NCBI GenBank assembly: GCA_019638485.1
Contig: JAHBTP010000001.1
Location: forward strand, 558,001-622,000
Direction of reading: 5' to 3'
Source: Ferruginibacter sp.
Lineage (GTDB): Bacteria; Bacteroidota; Bacteroidia; Chitinophagales; Chitinophagaceae
DNA length: 64,000 nt
Position numbers and translations under genes: made by a program. The notes under the pieces were generated by a model. The model was given only the letters and a program-made list of their open reading frames with translations, was not told the origin of the DNA and did no database searches. Positions 10,532-21,100 of this stretch are shown here, in pieces (the first letter of the stretch is position 1; every line of letters starts with the position of its first letter).

Positions 10532-11224
10532 CTATTTTAGGTAATTCAGTATTTCGTTAATTGATTTCAGTTGAATGAAATTATCGTGTTTCAAATTAGT
10601 TTCTTGTTGCTCGTGTGTCCATGTTACATAGTATGGAATATGAGCAGCATTTCCACCTAATTCTAAAACAGGGATAATGTCGGATTTAATGGAATTGCCC
10701 AACATTAAAATGTTTTCAGGGTTACAGTCTAAATGTTTAAACAGTTTTTGATAATCACTCTCTTTCTTCTCGCTCATAATTTCTATGTGGTGGAAGTACT
10801 GTTCCAATCCTGATTTTTTCAACTTTCTTTCTTGGTCCAACAAGTCGCCTTTGGTTGCAACCACCAATTTATAATCGCCATTCAAGGCTTCCAAAGTTTC
10901 TTGAACACCTTGCAGAAGTTCAATCGGTTTTTGTAGGAGGTCGTGCCCAATTTCTATGATTTTATCAATAATATTTAAAGAAACGGTTCTGTCTGAAACT
11001 CTATTTGCAGTTTCAATCATACACAGCAAAAATCCTTTAATTCCGTAACCGTAAAGAGGTAAGTTCTTCATTTCAGTTTTAAATAGCTCTTTTGAAATGG
11101 TGTGTTGCGGATGATAATTCTCAAGCAATGCGCAAAATTGTTTTTCTGCTTCTTGAAAGTAAGGTTCGTTTACCCATAAGGTATTGTCTGCGTCAAATGC
11201 TATGGTTGTTATTTTATTATTCAT
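10532..11224 (-). CDS. HAD-superfamily hydrolase
   Basis: The protein has 230 residues. HAD motif I is FDADNTLW near residues 10-17, with the nucleophile and acid aspartates at 11 and 13. Motif II is the VVATKGD stretch, followed by a lysine-rich segment, and motif IV appears as LGNSIKSD. A cap domain is inserted after motif I, as in phosphoglycolate phosphatase-like members. It probably dephosphorylates a small phosphorylated metabolite, but the substrate is unknown. It is the first gene of the minus-strand pair, and its coding direction and context suggest it arrived together with the acetyltransferase. Confidence 0.82.
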   Translation of the reverse strand: MNNKITTIAFDADNTLWVNEPYFQEAEKQFCALLENYHPQHTISKELFKTEMKNLPLYGYGIKGFLLCMIETANRVSDRTVSLNIIDKIIEIGHDLLQKPIELLQGVQETLEALNGDYKLVVATKGDLLDQERKLKKSGLEQYFHHIEIMSEKKESDYQKLFKHLDCNPENILMLGNSIKSDIIPVLELGGNAAHIPYYVTWTHEQQETNLKHDNFIQLKSINEILNYLK

Positions 11225-11274
11225 TTTGTCTGTTCAAATTCTGATTGTGAGGTGTTGTTGAAGCCTGACCGATA

Positions 11275-11470
11275 ACAGAAGGGGTTAAAGTAAATTTCGG
11301 ATTTATTTAAACATAAGACAATTCCTTTTCCAAGTGCATTCGTGGTTCCAATACCTACAAAAAAGAGAAAAACCGGAATTTCAAAACTAACCCAAGTTTT
11401 TGAAACACAAGGGAATCTATCGTATGTAGGCTTTGTGGATAGTTTTCAAAGATTGTGGAACTACACTGAA
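11275..11470. repeat. Right copy of the 49-bp direct repeat and further relic units
   Basis: Bases 11275-11323 match 9689-9737 at 47 of 49 positions. Weaker repeat-family sequence (CAAGTTTTTGAAACACAAGG) continues to about 11470. From there to 11772 the DNA is AT-rich leader sequence in which I see no gene and no convincing promoter motif. Confidence 0.7.
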
Positions 11471-11772
11471 TAAAACATAAAAAAAAATTAGGTTCACGTG
11501 TGATAATATGTGCCGGTTTAGCCTGTTACCAAAACCCTTTTTCGGCAATGTTTAGCTAACCAAACTAATTGTATAGGGTTAACAAAGACTTTTAAGTCAT
11601 TTAAACACCTATATTTCGGACAAAGGAAGTATTTGTATTTCTTAAAAAAGTTGGAAATATTGAAAATTTCCTGTTAAAATCTATTAAATTTGGTTAGAAT
11701 CTGTAGCAATTTGAAATTTTTTTAATTCTGATTAAATAAAAATTTTGTCAGAATTTACTGTAACTAAACTTT

Positions 11773-14700
11773 ATGAAAAAACATTTACCTGCTACTCATT
11801 TTATAATAAGTTCAATTGTTCTATTTTTTTATTGCTTAATGGCAACTAATAAGGTATCAGGTCAGGTTGCCACTTATTATAATTGGTCACAATCCACCAC
11901 AACATATACACCCGGATATCCTGTAGGAGTTACTGAGCCTGCAAATATTTTTCCTGAGGTTTGGGATGACATGGCCTATAACGGTTATAAATTACCTTTC
12001 AACTTTACTTTTAATGGTACTTTATATTCAGCAGCGAATGGATACATTGGATTAGATACTGACGGATGGATTTGTTTTAGCAATGGTATGCCCGTTATGA
12101 CCGGGCAAACTGGTGGAGGCTCATGGATAAATGCAAGTGACCATACCGGTGTGTATTTGTATGGTACAGCTAATAACAATGGCTTTGCTGGCTTTAATGC
12201 TGATTTGCATTATCAAACCTTTGCAACATTTACCGGTACAAGAACAAATGGAAGTAATACAATAACTAATGTAAGTTCATTTATAAATATTCAAATAGGA
12301 ACAAGACTTAGCGGTACTGGAATTACTAATGGTACCATTGTTATTGCATTTAATGCTGGGGCAAAAACAATTACAATGTCATCTAATGCTACCGCTAATT
12401 CAAGTGTTGCGATTACCCCTTATGCCTGTATGTATGCTTTTACACGTGGTACTGCACCAAACAGACAGTTTGTAATTCAGTGGAACCAGGTGCGTCGCTA
12501 TAATTATCCTGAAATTGTTACGGATAATTTTAATTTTCAAATGATTCTTAATGAAGGGGGAGGTATAGCTAATTTACAAACATTGCAAGTGGTATATGGT
12601 AATGTTACCACTTCAGAAACTACTGACTTAGAATTTCAAGTAGGATTACGAGGTGCATCAGCTGCTGATTTTAATGCAAGGAAATCTACTACAAACTGGT
12701 CTGCAACAACAGCTGCCACTCTTAATACCGATCATGTAAGATTTAATAATTCCATTAGGCCTGCAAATGGGTTAACCTTCACCTGGTCGCCATGTACAGC
12801 ACCTCCGGGTGCTGCAGGTGTTATTACCGGAGCATCTCCTGTTTGCCCGGGTTCAACTCAAACCTATTCAATAGCAGCTGTTGCAGGGGCATCTACATAT
12901 AATTGGACATATTCCGGCTCCAATACTACATATAGTGCTACGACAAATACGCCTACTAATACTTTTATTTTTGCTGCCAATGCAACCGGTGGCACTATTA
13001 CTGTTACAGCGGTTAACTTTTGTGGAAGTGGAACCTCTTCATCTAAAGTTATCACGGTTACTGCTGTTAGTTTAGCCGATATCAGCTATCCCCAATCTGT
13101 ATATTGTGTAAACAGTGCTCCCGTTAGTGTCGTCCGAACCGGACCGGCGGGGGGAACTTATTCAGCATTACCATCAGGGTTATCTCTTAACCCTTCAACC
13201 GGTACCATTACACCTGCTTCAAGTGTAGAAGGGGTGTATTTAATTACTTATTCTTATAATAGTTCCGGATGTGCTCTTGTAGATTCATTTTCACTGGCCA
13301 TTAAATCCGGACCAACGGTTTCATCATCTGCCACCCCTTCAACTTTATGCTTAGGTGGCGGCAATAGCCAGTTACAGGCAGAAGGCTATGCCGATTATCA
13401 AGTTGTAAGCATTCCCTATACCTTCCTCACACCAACGAGCTCTGCAACCGTGGTTTGGAGTGCAGCGGTTGATAATTATGTTGGAGATGCAATCTCTGCT
13501 GCAATCCCGCTTCCATTTACTTTTAATTTTTTCGGTCAAAATATTACACAGGTGTATGCTGCATCAGATGGATATATGCAATTAGGTGCCAGTAATCCGG
13601 ATGCCTACATTCCGCAAACCCTTCCTAATACTACAACTCCGAATAATATCATTTCTTTGGCTTGGTCTGATTGGGAAATTTATAGTACGGTGCAACCTGC
13701 CGGTTATATTCGTTGGTTTGTAAATGGAACATCCCCTAATAGGGTTTTTGTATTGGAGTATTATAAATTACTTAATTGGAGTAATGATGCAGGTGAGTTA
13801 ACCGGCCAAATCAGGCTGTATGAGAATGGAAGTTCTATTGAAGTAGCTGTTACAAAAGCAGATGATGGCGGAGCAAACAAATCAAAAACGTTAGGTATTG
13901 AGAATAGTACAGGAACATTAGGATTAACGCCAACCGGAAGAAACAATGTGTTATGGAATGTAAATAATGAAGCCTGGAGATTTTTTAAAGGAGGACCGTT
14001 TACTTATGCTTGGTCTCCGGCTACTTATTTAAACAGTACTACTATTGCTAACCCGCTGGCATCAAGTGTAAACGCTTCAATAACCTATACAGTTAGGGTA
14101 ACTGATCAAAACACAGGGTGCTATACCGATAATACCGTTCCTATAACCCTAACGGCACCGCTTAGTGGAACTTATACAGTAGGAACCGGCGGTAATTTTA
14201 CCACCCTCACTTCGGCAATTGATACCTATAATACAGTGTGTATTGGCGGACCAATAATTTTTGAACTAATTAATAACAGCTATACTACAGCATCAGGAGA
14301 AACCTTCCCGCTAACGATAAAAAGCAATGCTTATGCCAGTGCAATTAATACACTAACCATACGCCCCGCTGCCGGTAAAACAGTTTCGATTTCAGGGAAT
14401 AATAATACAGGTATTTTTATTTTTCGTGGTGCAGATTATGTTACCATTGATGGAGCTAATATTGCAGGTGGCCTAACAAGAAATTTAACCATTTCAAATA
14501 CGAATAATTCAGCTGCTACCGCAACCGTGGTATATATGGAAGCGCCTAATTCTTCCGATGGAGCAACAAATAACACGGTTAAAAATTCAATTATTTCCGG
14601 CTCAGGAAGCACTACAACATGGTGTGCCGTATTTAGTGGAGGTAGTGACCCATTGAATATTCCGCCAACCGGAAACAATGACAACACGTTTTTCAATAAT

Positions 14701-17700
14701 AAGATTATTAAAGCAGCTACAGGTTTTGCAATAGTAGGTCCATCCGGTAATGAATGGAGAAATGTAATAGATAGTAATGATATTGGTTCAATAACTGCAG
14801 CAGAAAAGTTAGGATTTTCAGGGGTGGAATTGTATCAACAGGAGAATGCACAGGTGAAGCGAAATAAAATTTTAAATCTTTCCTGGGCAGATTACTCCTC
14901 AGATGTTTACGGAATATATATTGTTGGAACAGGAAAAGATTGTGTAATAAATGAAAATAAAATTGATAGCATAGTACATACAAGTGTTTATGGAGCGCAT
15001 GGAATTTTTATTGGTAATTCTAATACGGATGCTAATTTGCTTGTTGCCAACAATATGATTTCAAAAGTTGTGACTTCCGGTTATAACGGATTTAACCGTT
15101 CAGATAATGGTTTTGGAATTTCGGTTGTGCAGGGTGGAGGATATAAAATTTATTTTAATTCGGTGAGCCTCACTTCTAATCCATCTTTAAACGGTGGTCA
15201 TCGTGCAGCATGCCTTTATGTAGATAATACAGTTACCGCTTCGGGCGCTATTGATTTTAGAAATAATATTTTGGCAAATTTCCAAACAGTAGGAAATAGT
15301 AACAGTAGGTATGCCATGATGGTTAGAGCCGCTAATTCAGTTTTTTCTAATTTTAATTATAATGTATTTTATGCTGCAAGCACAAATCTTTTATGCAGAG
15401 GTTCCAATGCTACAACATACACTACATTAGCTAATGTGCAAGCAAATACAGCGGCTAATGCCAATAGTATCAATGTGCAACCGGTATTTCTTTCTGCAAA
15501 CAATTTGCATTTAAACACTATTTCAAATACAGCCATCTCTAACACAGGAGAAGCTATTACAGTGGTACAAACAGATATAGATGCACAAACCAGAAATGGG
15601 TTAACACCCGATCCCGGAGCGGATGAATATGTAGAGCCTAATTATGGTTCATGGGTGGGAAGGGTATCTACTGTATGGACTGATCCACAAAACTGGGAAG
15701 CTAACTTTGTGCCTACCAGTTCCACTGATGTATATATAAAAGGAGGATATACGTTTATGCCTACCGTTACAACGGTACAGGCTATGCGCGATTTGAATAT
15801 AAGTGCACCTGTTCCTTCCAATACACCTACCTTAACTTTAAGTGGAGGTACCATCCAGGTATATCGTAATATTACAAAAACCGGTGGAATTGTAATGGGT
15901 GTTAACGGCACCCTTGAAATGATGGGTACAGCAACCCAAAACATTCCTTCCGGCATGTTTTGGAATGATAATTTACTTAATCTTATTATCTCTAATACCC
16001 ATACAGCCACCGGGGTAACACTGGGTGGAACATTGGATGTTTATCGCTCGGTTACTTTCACCGCAAATGGAAAAAGATTTAATACTAATAATCGGTTAAC
16101 ATTAAAATCAACGGCTACAGAAACAGCTTGGGTAGGTGACTTAACAGGAAAGACATTTTTGGGAAATACTATTGTAGAACGATATATAGGTACAGGGGCA
16201 CCGGCTCCATTGCATAATAAATCATGGCAATTGCTGGCGGTACCGGTTATTACCGCGCAAACATTAAAAGCGGCCTGGCAGGAGGGTGCTGCATCTCCAA
16301 ATGCCAATCTTCGACCTGGAAAAGGCACACAATTAACTAGTGCGTTACCTTCAGCATTATCATTAGGGTTTGATGTATATACTCCTGCAGGGCCTTCTAT
16401 TAAAACTTATGACCCCATAAATAATAATTGGGTAGGAGTGCCCAATACCAACGCTACTCCGGTATATAATCAAAAAGGATATATGGTTTTTGTTAGAGGA
16501 GATAGAAGTGTTATTACCTATAATGCGCCGGCTGTTCCTACAGTAATGCGTGCTTATGGAAAATTATTTACTACCGGTGCAGATGCACCACCGGTTACCG
16601 CGGTGTCTGCAGGTAGGATGGAATCGGTAGGAAATCCGTATGCATCGGCAATAGATTTCAGGCAGTTATCACTCACCAACGTGTCTGATATTTATTACCT
16701 GTGGGATCCACGCCTCACCTCAAATGGGACATCAGCTTATGGTTTGGGGGGATATCAAACATTTACCAAGGATGGCTTTGGAGATTATCGGGTAACGCCC
16801 GGTGGCGGAAGCTTTGGTGCAGGCGGAAGTGTTAATAACATCATCCAAAGCGGCTCGGCATTTTTTGTTCAATCTAATCAACCTTTGAGCGGCAGTAATG
16901 GTACAGTGAACTTCTCTGAAACAGCTAAAATACCCGGTAGTACCTTGGTTCATCGTGAAACATGGCAGGTGAATAATGAATTACGCATAAACTTAAACGT
17001 TATGCATGATGGTGAACCTGTTTTGATTGATGGTGTGTTGTTCCAATTTGGCCAGGGATATAACAATTCGGCAGACGGGTATGATGCCAGAAAATTGCAA
17101 AACTCCGGCGAAAATTTAGCAATACGAGTTGATACAACAATGCTTTCAGTTGAACGAAGAGGAATAGTAACGGTTACGGATACCCTGTTTTTGAATTTGG
17201 GAAATATGCGTAATCAAAATTATCGTTTTGAGCTTTTGGGAACCGACTGGTTTCAAGAGGCAGAAGCCTGGCTGGTAGATACTTATTCAGGTACACAAAC
17301 TCCTCTTTTAGCTAATGGTGGTGTAGTGGTTGATTTCAGTGTAGTAAACAATCCGAATGCATTAAAACCCGGGCGATTCTATATTATATTCAGGCCTTCC
17401 GCAGGGCCTTTACCTGTTCGGTCTATTCAACTATCGGGTACGCCTTACCGTGATGATACAAATAAATTAAACTGGTGGGTAGAAGGAGAGCGGGATATGG
17501 AGTCTTATCAGGTACAAAGAAGTGCAGACGGACAAACATTTGAAACCATTTATACCGGTATGCCACAAAATGCTCCCGGTGGTAGTGCTGCCTATCAGTA
17601 TATAGATGACCAACCGATAAAGGGAAATAATTATTATCGTATCAAAGGTATTAGTGAATTTGGTGGCAGGATACAATTTAGTAATGTGGTTTTGCTTACT

Positions 17701-17964
17701 CAAAGGAGTATAAGGGGAAGTATTGTATTGTATCCTAACCCATCTCCCGGAAAGTCTGTTTTGAAATATGAAAACCTTTCTAAAGGATGGTATCTTTTGA
17801 AAATACACAACTCCATTGGTGCTCTATATAACATCCAAAAAGTTCAATTGGAAAAAAGTGGAGAGTTAATGATAGCGTATAATTTACCCAAAGGAAGTTA
17901 TCGAATTAGCCTGTATGACAACCACAGTACTATGGTATGGCAAGGCTGGTGGATAGTACAGTAG
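11773..17964 (+). CDS. Giant T9SS-secreted beta-helix protein (2063 residues)
   Basis: An N-terminal signal peptide (MKKHLPATHF, a hydrophobic stretch, then SGQ) directs Sec export. Next comes a nidogen-like or N-terminal T9SS-cargo domain (about residues 30-345), interrupted at about 153-217 by a short beta domain. A PKD-like Ig domain, a second copy of the N-terminal domain type (about 540-740) and a right-handed parallel beta-helix (about 795-1280) follow; the helix ends in a DIDAQTRNG...PDPGADEY closing motif. The shared C-terminal block begins near residue 1292, followed by an FN3-like segment and a type A T9SS sorting domain starting LYPNPS. The likely role is a surface or secreted adhesin or matrix protein. 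The ATG at 11773 fits because the signal peptide begins there. Confidence 0.9.
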   Translation: MKKHLPATHFIISSIVLFFYCLMATNKVSGQVATYYNWSQSTTTYTPGYPVGVTEPANIFPEVWDDMAYNGYKLPFNFTFNGTLYSAANGYIGLDTDGWICFSNGMPVMTGQTGGGSWINASDHTGVYLYGTANNNGFAGFNADLHYQTFATFTGTRTNGSNTITNVSSFINIQIGTRLSGTGITNGTIVIAFNAGAKTITMSSNATANSSVAITPYACMYAFTRGTAPNRQFVIQWNQVRRYNYPEIVTDNFNFQMILNEGGGIANLQTLQVVYGNVTTSETTDLEFQVGLRGASAADFNARKSTTNWSATTAATLNTDHVRFNNSIRPANGLTFTWSPCTAPPGAAGVITGASPVCPGSTQTYSIAAVAGASTYNWTYSGSNTTYSATTNTPTNTFIFAANATGGTITVTAVNFCGSGTSSSKVITVTAVSLADISYPQSVYCVNSAPVSVVRTGPAGGTYSALPSGLSLNPSTGTITPASSVEGVYLITYSYNSSGCALVDSFSLAIKSGPTVSSSATPSTLCLGGGNSQLQAEGYADYQVVSIPYTFLTPTSSATVVWSAAVDNYVGDAISAAIPLPFTFNFFGQNITQVYAASDGYMQLGASNPDAYIPQTLPNTTTPNNIISLAWSDWEIYSTVQPAGYIRWFVNGTSPNRVFVLEYYKLLNWSNDAGELTGQIRLYENGSSIEVAVTKADDGGANKSKTLGIENSTGTLGLTPTGRNNVLWNVNNEAWRFFKGGPFTYAWSPATYLNSTTIANPLASSVNASITYTVRVTDQNTGCYTDNTVPITLTAPLSGTYTVGTGGNFTTLTSAIDTYNTVCIGGPIIFELINNSYTTASGETFPLTIKSNAYASAINTLTIRPAAGKTVSISGNNNTGIFIFRGADYVTIDGANIAGGLTRNLTISNTNNSAATATVVYMEAPNSSDGATNNTVKNSIISGSGSTTTWCAVFSGGSDPLNIPPTGNNDNTFFNNKIIKAATGFAIVGPSGNEWRNVIDSNDIGSITAAEKLGFSGVELYQQENAQVKRNKILNLSWADYSSDVYGIYIVGTGKDCVINENKIDSIVHTSVYGAHGIFIGNSNTDANLLVANNMISKVVTSGYNGFNRSDNGFGISVVQGGGYKIYFNSVSLTSNPSLNGGHRAACLYVDNTVTASGAIDFRNNILANFQTVGNSNSRYAMMVRAANSVFSNFNYNVFYAASTNLLCRGSNATTYTTLANVQANTAANANSINVQPVFLSANNLHLNTISNTAISNTGEAITVVQTDIDAQTRNGLTPDPGADEYVEPNYGSWVGRVSTVWTDPQNWEANFVPTSSTDVYIKGGYTFMPTVTTVQAMRDLNISAPVPSNTPTLTLSGGTIQVYRNITKTGGIVMGVNGTLEMMGTATQNIPSGMFWNDNLLNLIISNTHTATGVTLGGTLDVYRSVTFTANGKRFNTNNRLTLKSTATETAWVGDLTGKTFLGNTIVERYIGTGAPAPLHNKSWQLLAVPVITAQTLKAAWQEGAASPNANLRPGKGTQLTSALPSALSLGFDVYTPAGPSIKTYDPINNNWVGVPNTNATPVYNQKGYMVFVRGDRSVITYNAPAVPTVMRAYGKLFTTGADAPPVTAVSAGRMESVGNPYASAIDFRQLSLTNVSDIYYLWDPRLTSNGTSAYGLGGYQTFTKDGFGDYRVTPGGGSFGAGGSVNNIIQSGSAFFVQSNQPLSGSNGTVNFSETAKIPGSTLVHRETWQVNNELRINLNVMHDGEPVLIDGVLFQFGQGYNNSADGYDARKLQNSGENLAIRVDTTMLSVERRGIVTVTDTLFLNLGNMRNQNYRFELLGTDWFQEAEAWLVDTYSGTQTPLLANGGVVVDFSVVNNPNALKPGRFYIIFRPSAGPLPVRSIQLSGTPYRDDTNKLNWWVEGERDMESYQVQRSADGQTFETIYTGMPQNAPGGSAAYQYIDDQPIKGNNYYRIKGISEFGGRIQFSNVVLLTQRSIRGSIVLYPNPSPGKSVLKYENLSKGWYLLKIHNSIGALYNIQKVQLEKSGELMIAYNLPKGSYRISLYDNHSTMVWQGWWIVQ

Positions 17965-18031
17965 AATGTGTGAAAAATAACAATTTGGGAAGCTTGGGTT
18001 GGTTTGATTTTTGTGGATAAACTACAAGAGG

Positions 18032-18058
18032 TTGGGTTTATTTTTAATTGTATCTTTG
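18032..18058 (+). promoter_or_regulatory. Bacteroidota-type promoter
   Basis: TATCTTTG at 18051-18058 is a full match to the -7 consensus TAnnTTTG, with a TTG 16 bp upstream as a short-spaced -33 element. It lies about 57 bp before the chosen ATG at 18115 and downstream of an earlier in-frame TTG (18004), so it supports the later start. Confidence 0.5.
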
Positions 18059-18114
18059 CCGCTTCCTCTAATCGCTTTTACCCCCTGAAAAACCGAGTTC
18101 AAACATCTGGCTAC

Positions 18115-21100
18115 ATGGCGTATTTTTATCATAAACGAGGTTTCAGGAGGGCATCCGTTATTGTCCTTCTTTTGGGTGTGCTTCTATCCCTTTCCTATAA
18201 TAACGTATCTGCACAGGTTAGCTTAACCAATGCATCGCCCAATGCTTTCATTGATTTTTCTAATGCCACATTAAGTGATGCAGGTTCAAATCCATCCTCG
18301 GCATTCCAGGGTAAAGGATTTGAGCCTAACACAACTACAGCAGGTAGGTTAAATTCAAATGCGTGGGCGGTACAGGGATTTAGCGATGGTGCGCTGGCTT
18401 TTGGTGGGACGGCTATATCTCCTCCTGCTAATGATCATGCAAGAGGAGCAGTAGCTGCAGCACAATCTACCGGTGGGATTTATGCCTTTACCGGCGCACC
18501 CCATTCTGTGGCAAATCCCGCTTTGATGGTTCAGCCGGCCACAAATGATTTTACACCGGGTAGTATCACCCTGCGTATTCAAAATAACGGGTCGTCTCCA
18601 ATAACCCAGTTTGAAATTTCTTACGATTTGTTTGTACGAAATGATCAAGAAAGAGCGAGTTCATTTAATTTCTCCTGGTCAACAAATAATTCTACTTACA
18701 ATACTGTTTCGGCATTGGATTATACTTCAATTGAAGCTTCTGATGGGTTAGGGTGGGTTCAGGTAGGTACTTCACCATCGCGTTTAACCATTATTGGGAG
18801 CCAGAATATTGCCCCGGGAGCCTTTTTTTATATTAGATGGACAAGCAACGAAGTTTCCGGAACAGGGGCCAGGGATGAATTTGGATTGGATAATATTAAT
18901 GTTAAGGCTACTTATGGTGCACCATGTACACCACCGTCTTATAGTGCATCATCCATTAGTTTTAGTAACGTTTTACCTGGACAAATGGATGTAAATTTCC
19001 GACGCGGTAATGGCGCCGGTGGTTTACTGGTTGTAGCTGTAGCAAATGCTACGTTAAGTGTTCCACCGGTAAACGGAGTAGTATATAGTGCCAGTAATAA
19101 TTTTGGATATGGTGATGCGATAGGAAATGGTTATGTAGTGTATAATAGTAATGCAATAACTCCCGGCTCACCGGGAGCTGTGGGTAGTTTTAGTTTGTAT
19201 TCATTAAACCCATCTACCACTTACAACCTTTATTTTTTTGAATTTAATGTAGTCTCTAATCCCTGCTATCAATTAACACCTGTACTGGGTACCAGGATAA
19301 CTCCCTCTTTAACACAAAGTGCTGCCGGATACTTCCAGTCGAAAATAATAAATGGTAACTGGAATAATGCCAATACATGGGAATGGTCTGCCACAGGAGT
19401 TGCACCCTGGCTTTCTTGTGAAATGCGGCCTACATCTGCTGCATCCGGAATTTTAATCAGGCCGGCACATACCGTAACCCTTACTACCAACGAATCGGGT
19501 GCTATGCTTACCATAGATGTGGGAGGTATATTATCCGGTGTGTCTACCGGTGGGGGATATACGCTAAATATTGCAGATAAAACCGGTGATGATATAATAG
19601 TGAATGGAACCCTTGAATTATTTGGTAATCCACCCTCATTAGCATCGGGAGCAAATGCGATAATTAATTCCGGTGGAAAGGTGCTGGCAAAAAATAATTT
19701 AGGTGCGGCAGCCAGTGATGATTTTGCACGGCTAACCACGGTCAAGTTTTTTACCAATGCTGTTTTTGAATGGAATACCTTTTTTGGTTTTGAAACTGCA
19801 GGGCAAACGTATTTTAACCCGGCTTCAACTGAAATACCTGTTTTTCGTGTTTCAACTAATATAAGTGTTGGTGCAGGTACGCCTACTATAATAAATGGTG
19901 TATTGGATGTAATGGCTAATCTTACCTGGAATAGTGCAGGAGTAAAAACTTTTAGAAATGGAATAACAGGAACGGGTACACTAAATCAGGCTGTAGGCTG
20001 TGGTGCTTTTGCCATAACCGGCACGTCTGCCTTTGGTGGTTATATACTCAGTGGTAGTGGGCCAATTAATTTGAATACTTCAACTGGTATGCAAATCAAT
20101 GGTAACGCTTTCGGAAATCTTGGAAGCAATAAAACCGTTAACAATGGTATATTTAAAATATTGTCGAATGGATATCTGAATACTGATATTTATACAGTTT
20201 TTGGTACTACCGATTTTCAAGTTTTGCCAAATGGTATTTTGGGTATTGGCTCACCTGTTGGTATTACCACAGGTGCTGCAGGTAATATTCAAACCACTAC
20301 ACGTACAATGGATATAGGGGGCAGCTACCGATATACCGGTTACGCTAATCAGGTAACCGGGAATTTACTACCTGCCACAGTAGGTCAATTGCAGTTGCAG
20401 CCGGTTACTTCAGGTATTATCATTTCATTATCTCAGCCCCTAACTATATCTAATAATCTTGTTCTTGCATACTCTACCCCTGTTGTCACTCATGGTATTT
20501 TAAATATAAATGGAACAGATTTAATTATAAATAGTTCTATTTCCAATGCGGGGAATACCGGATCTTTAACCGGTAACAGCACATCCCATCTTACTATGGG
20601 AGGTACGGCAAGTCAGACACTTATATTTTCGCCCTCCTCTTCCCTGGGTTTGCTTACATTGAATAAGCCATCAGGTACAGCAACCATTAATAATACCCAA
20701 GGTGGATTATTCATTTATGAAGGCATCTATTTTAATCCTTCACATGGAGGTGGAATAAATTTCAATAATCAACCTATCACATTAAAATCCGGCTACAGCC
20801 ATACTGCGTATTTTAGTACGATGTATGGAACAATAACTAATGCTACCAGGTTTACTGTAGAACGTTATATACCTGCAGGTGTGGATCATGCTAAGAGCTG
20901 GCAATTGTTAGCCGTGCCACTTAATACCACACAAACCATTAATCAGGCATGGCAGGATACGGCTACTTCGGCTAACCAAGACCGTTATCCGGGTTTTGGT
21001 ATCCAGATTGCGTCGGATGTGCCGGATGGAAGTTATACGCTGGGTTTTGATGCCCTGGCTAACATTGGTGCTACCGTAAAAACATATAATCCTATTACAG

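Larger units (their letters stand above)
9764..11275 (-). mobile_element. Candidate integron-like two-gene cassette
   Basis: The segment holds two minus-strand genes 2 bp apart, opposite in direction to every other gene in the window. It is bounded on one side by the attC-like structure and on the other by a second TAAC (11273-11276), and it is flanked by a 49-bp direct repeat. No integrase gene or further attC is visible, so this would be an isolated cassette. The right boundary matches the attC/attI consensus only poorly. Confidence 0.4.

Noticed and set aside
18004..18114. Upstream TTG start for the third giant gene
   Set aside because: A promoter-like element lies between it and the ATG at 18115, and the extension would place 37 non-signal residues before the signal peptide.
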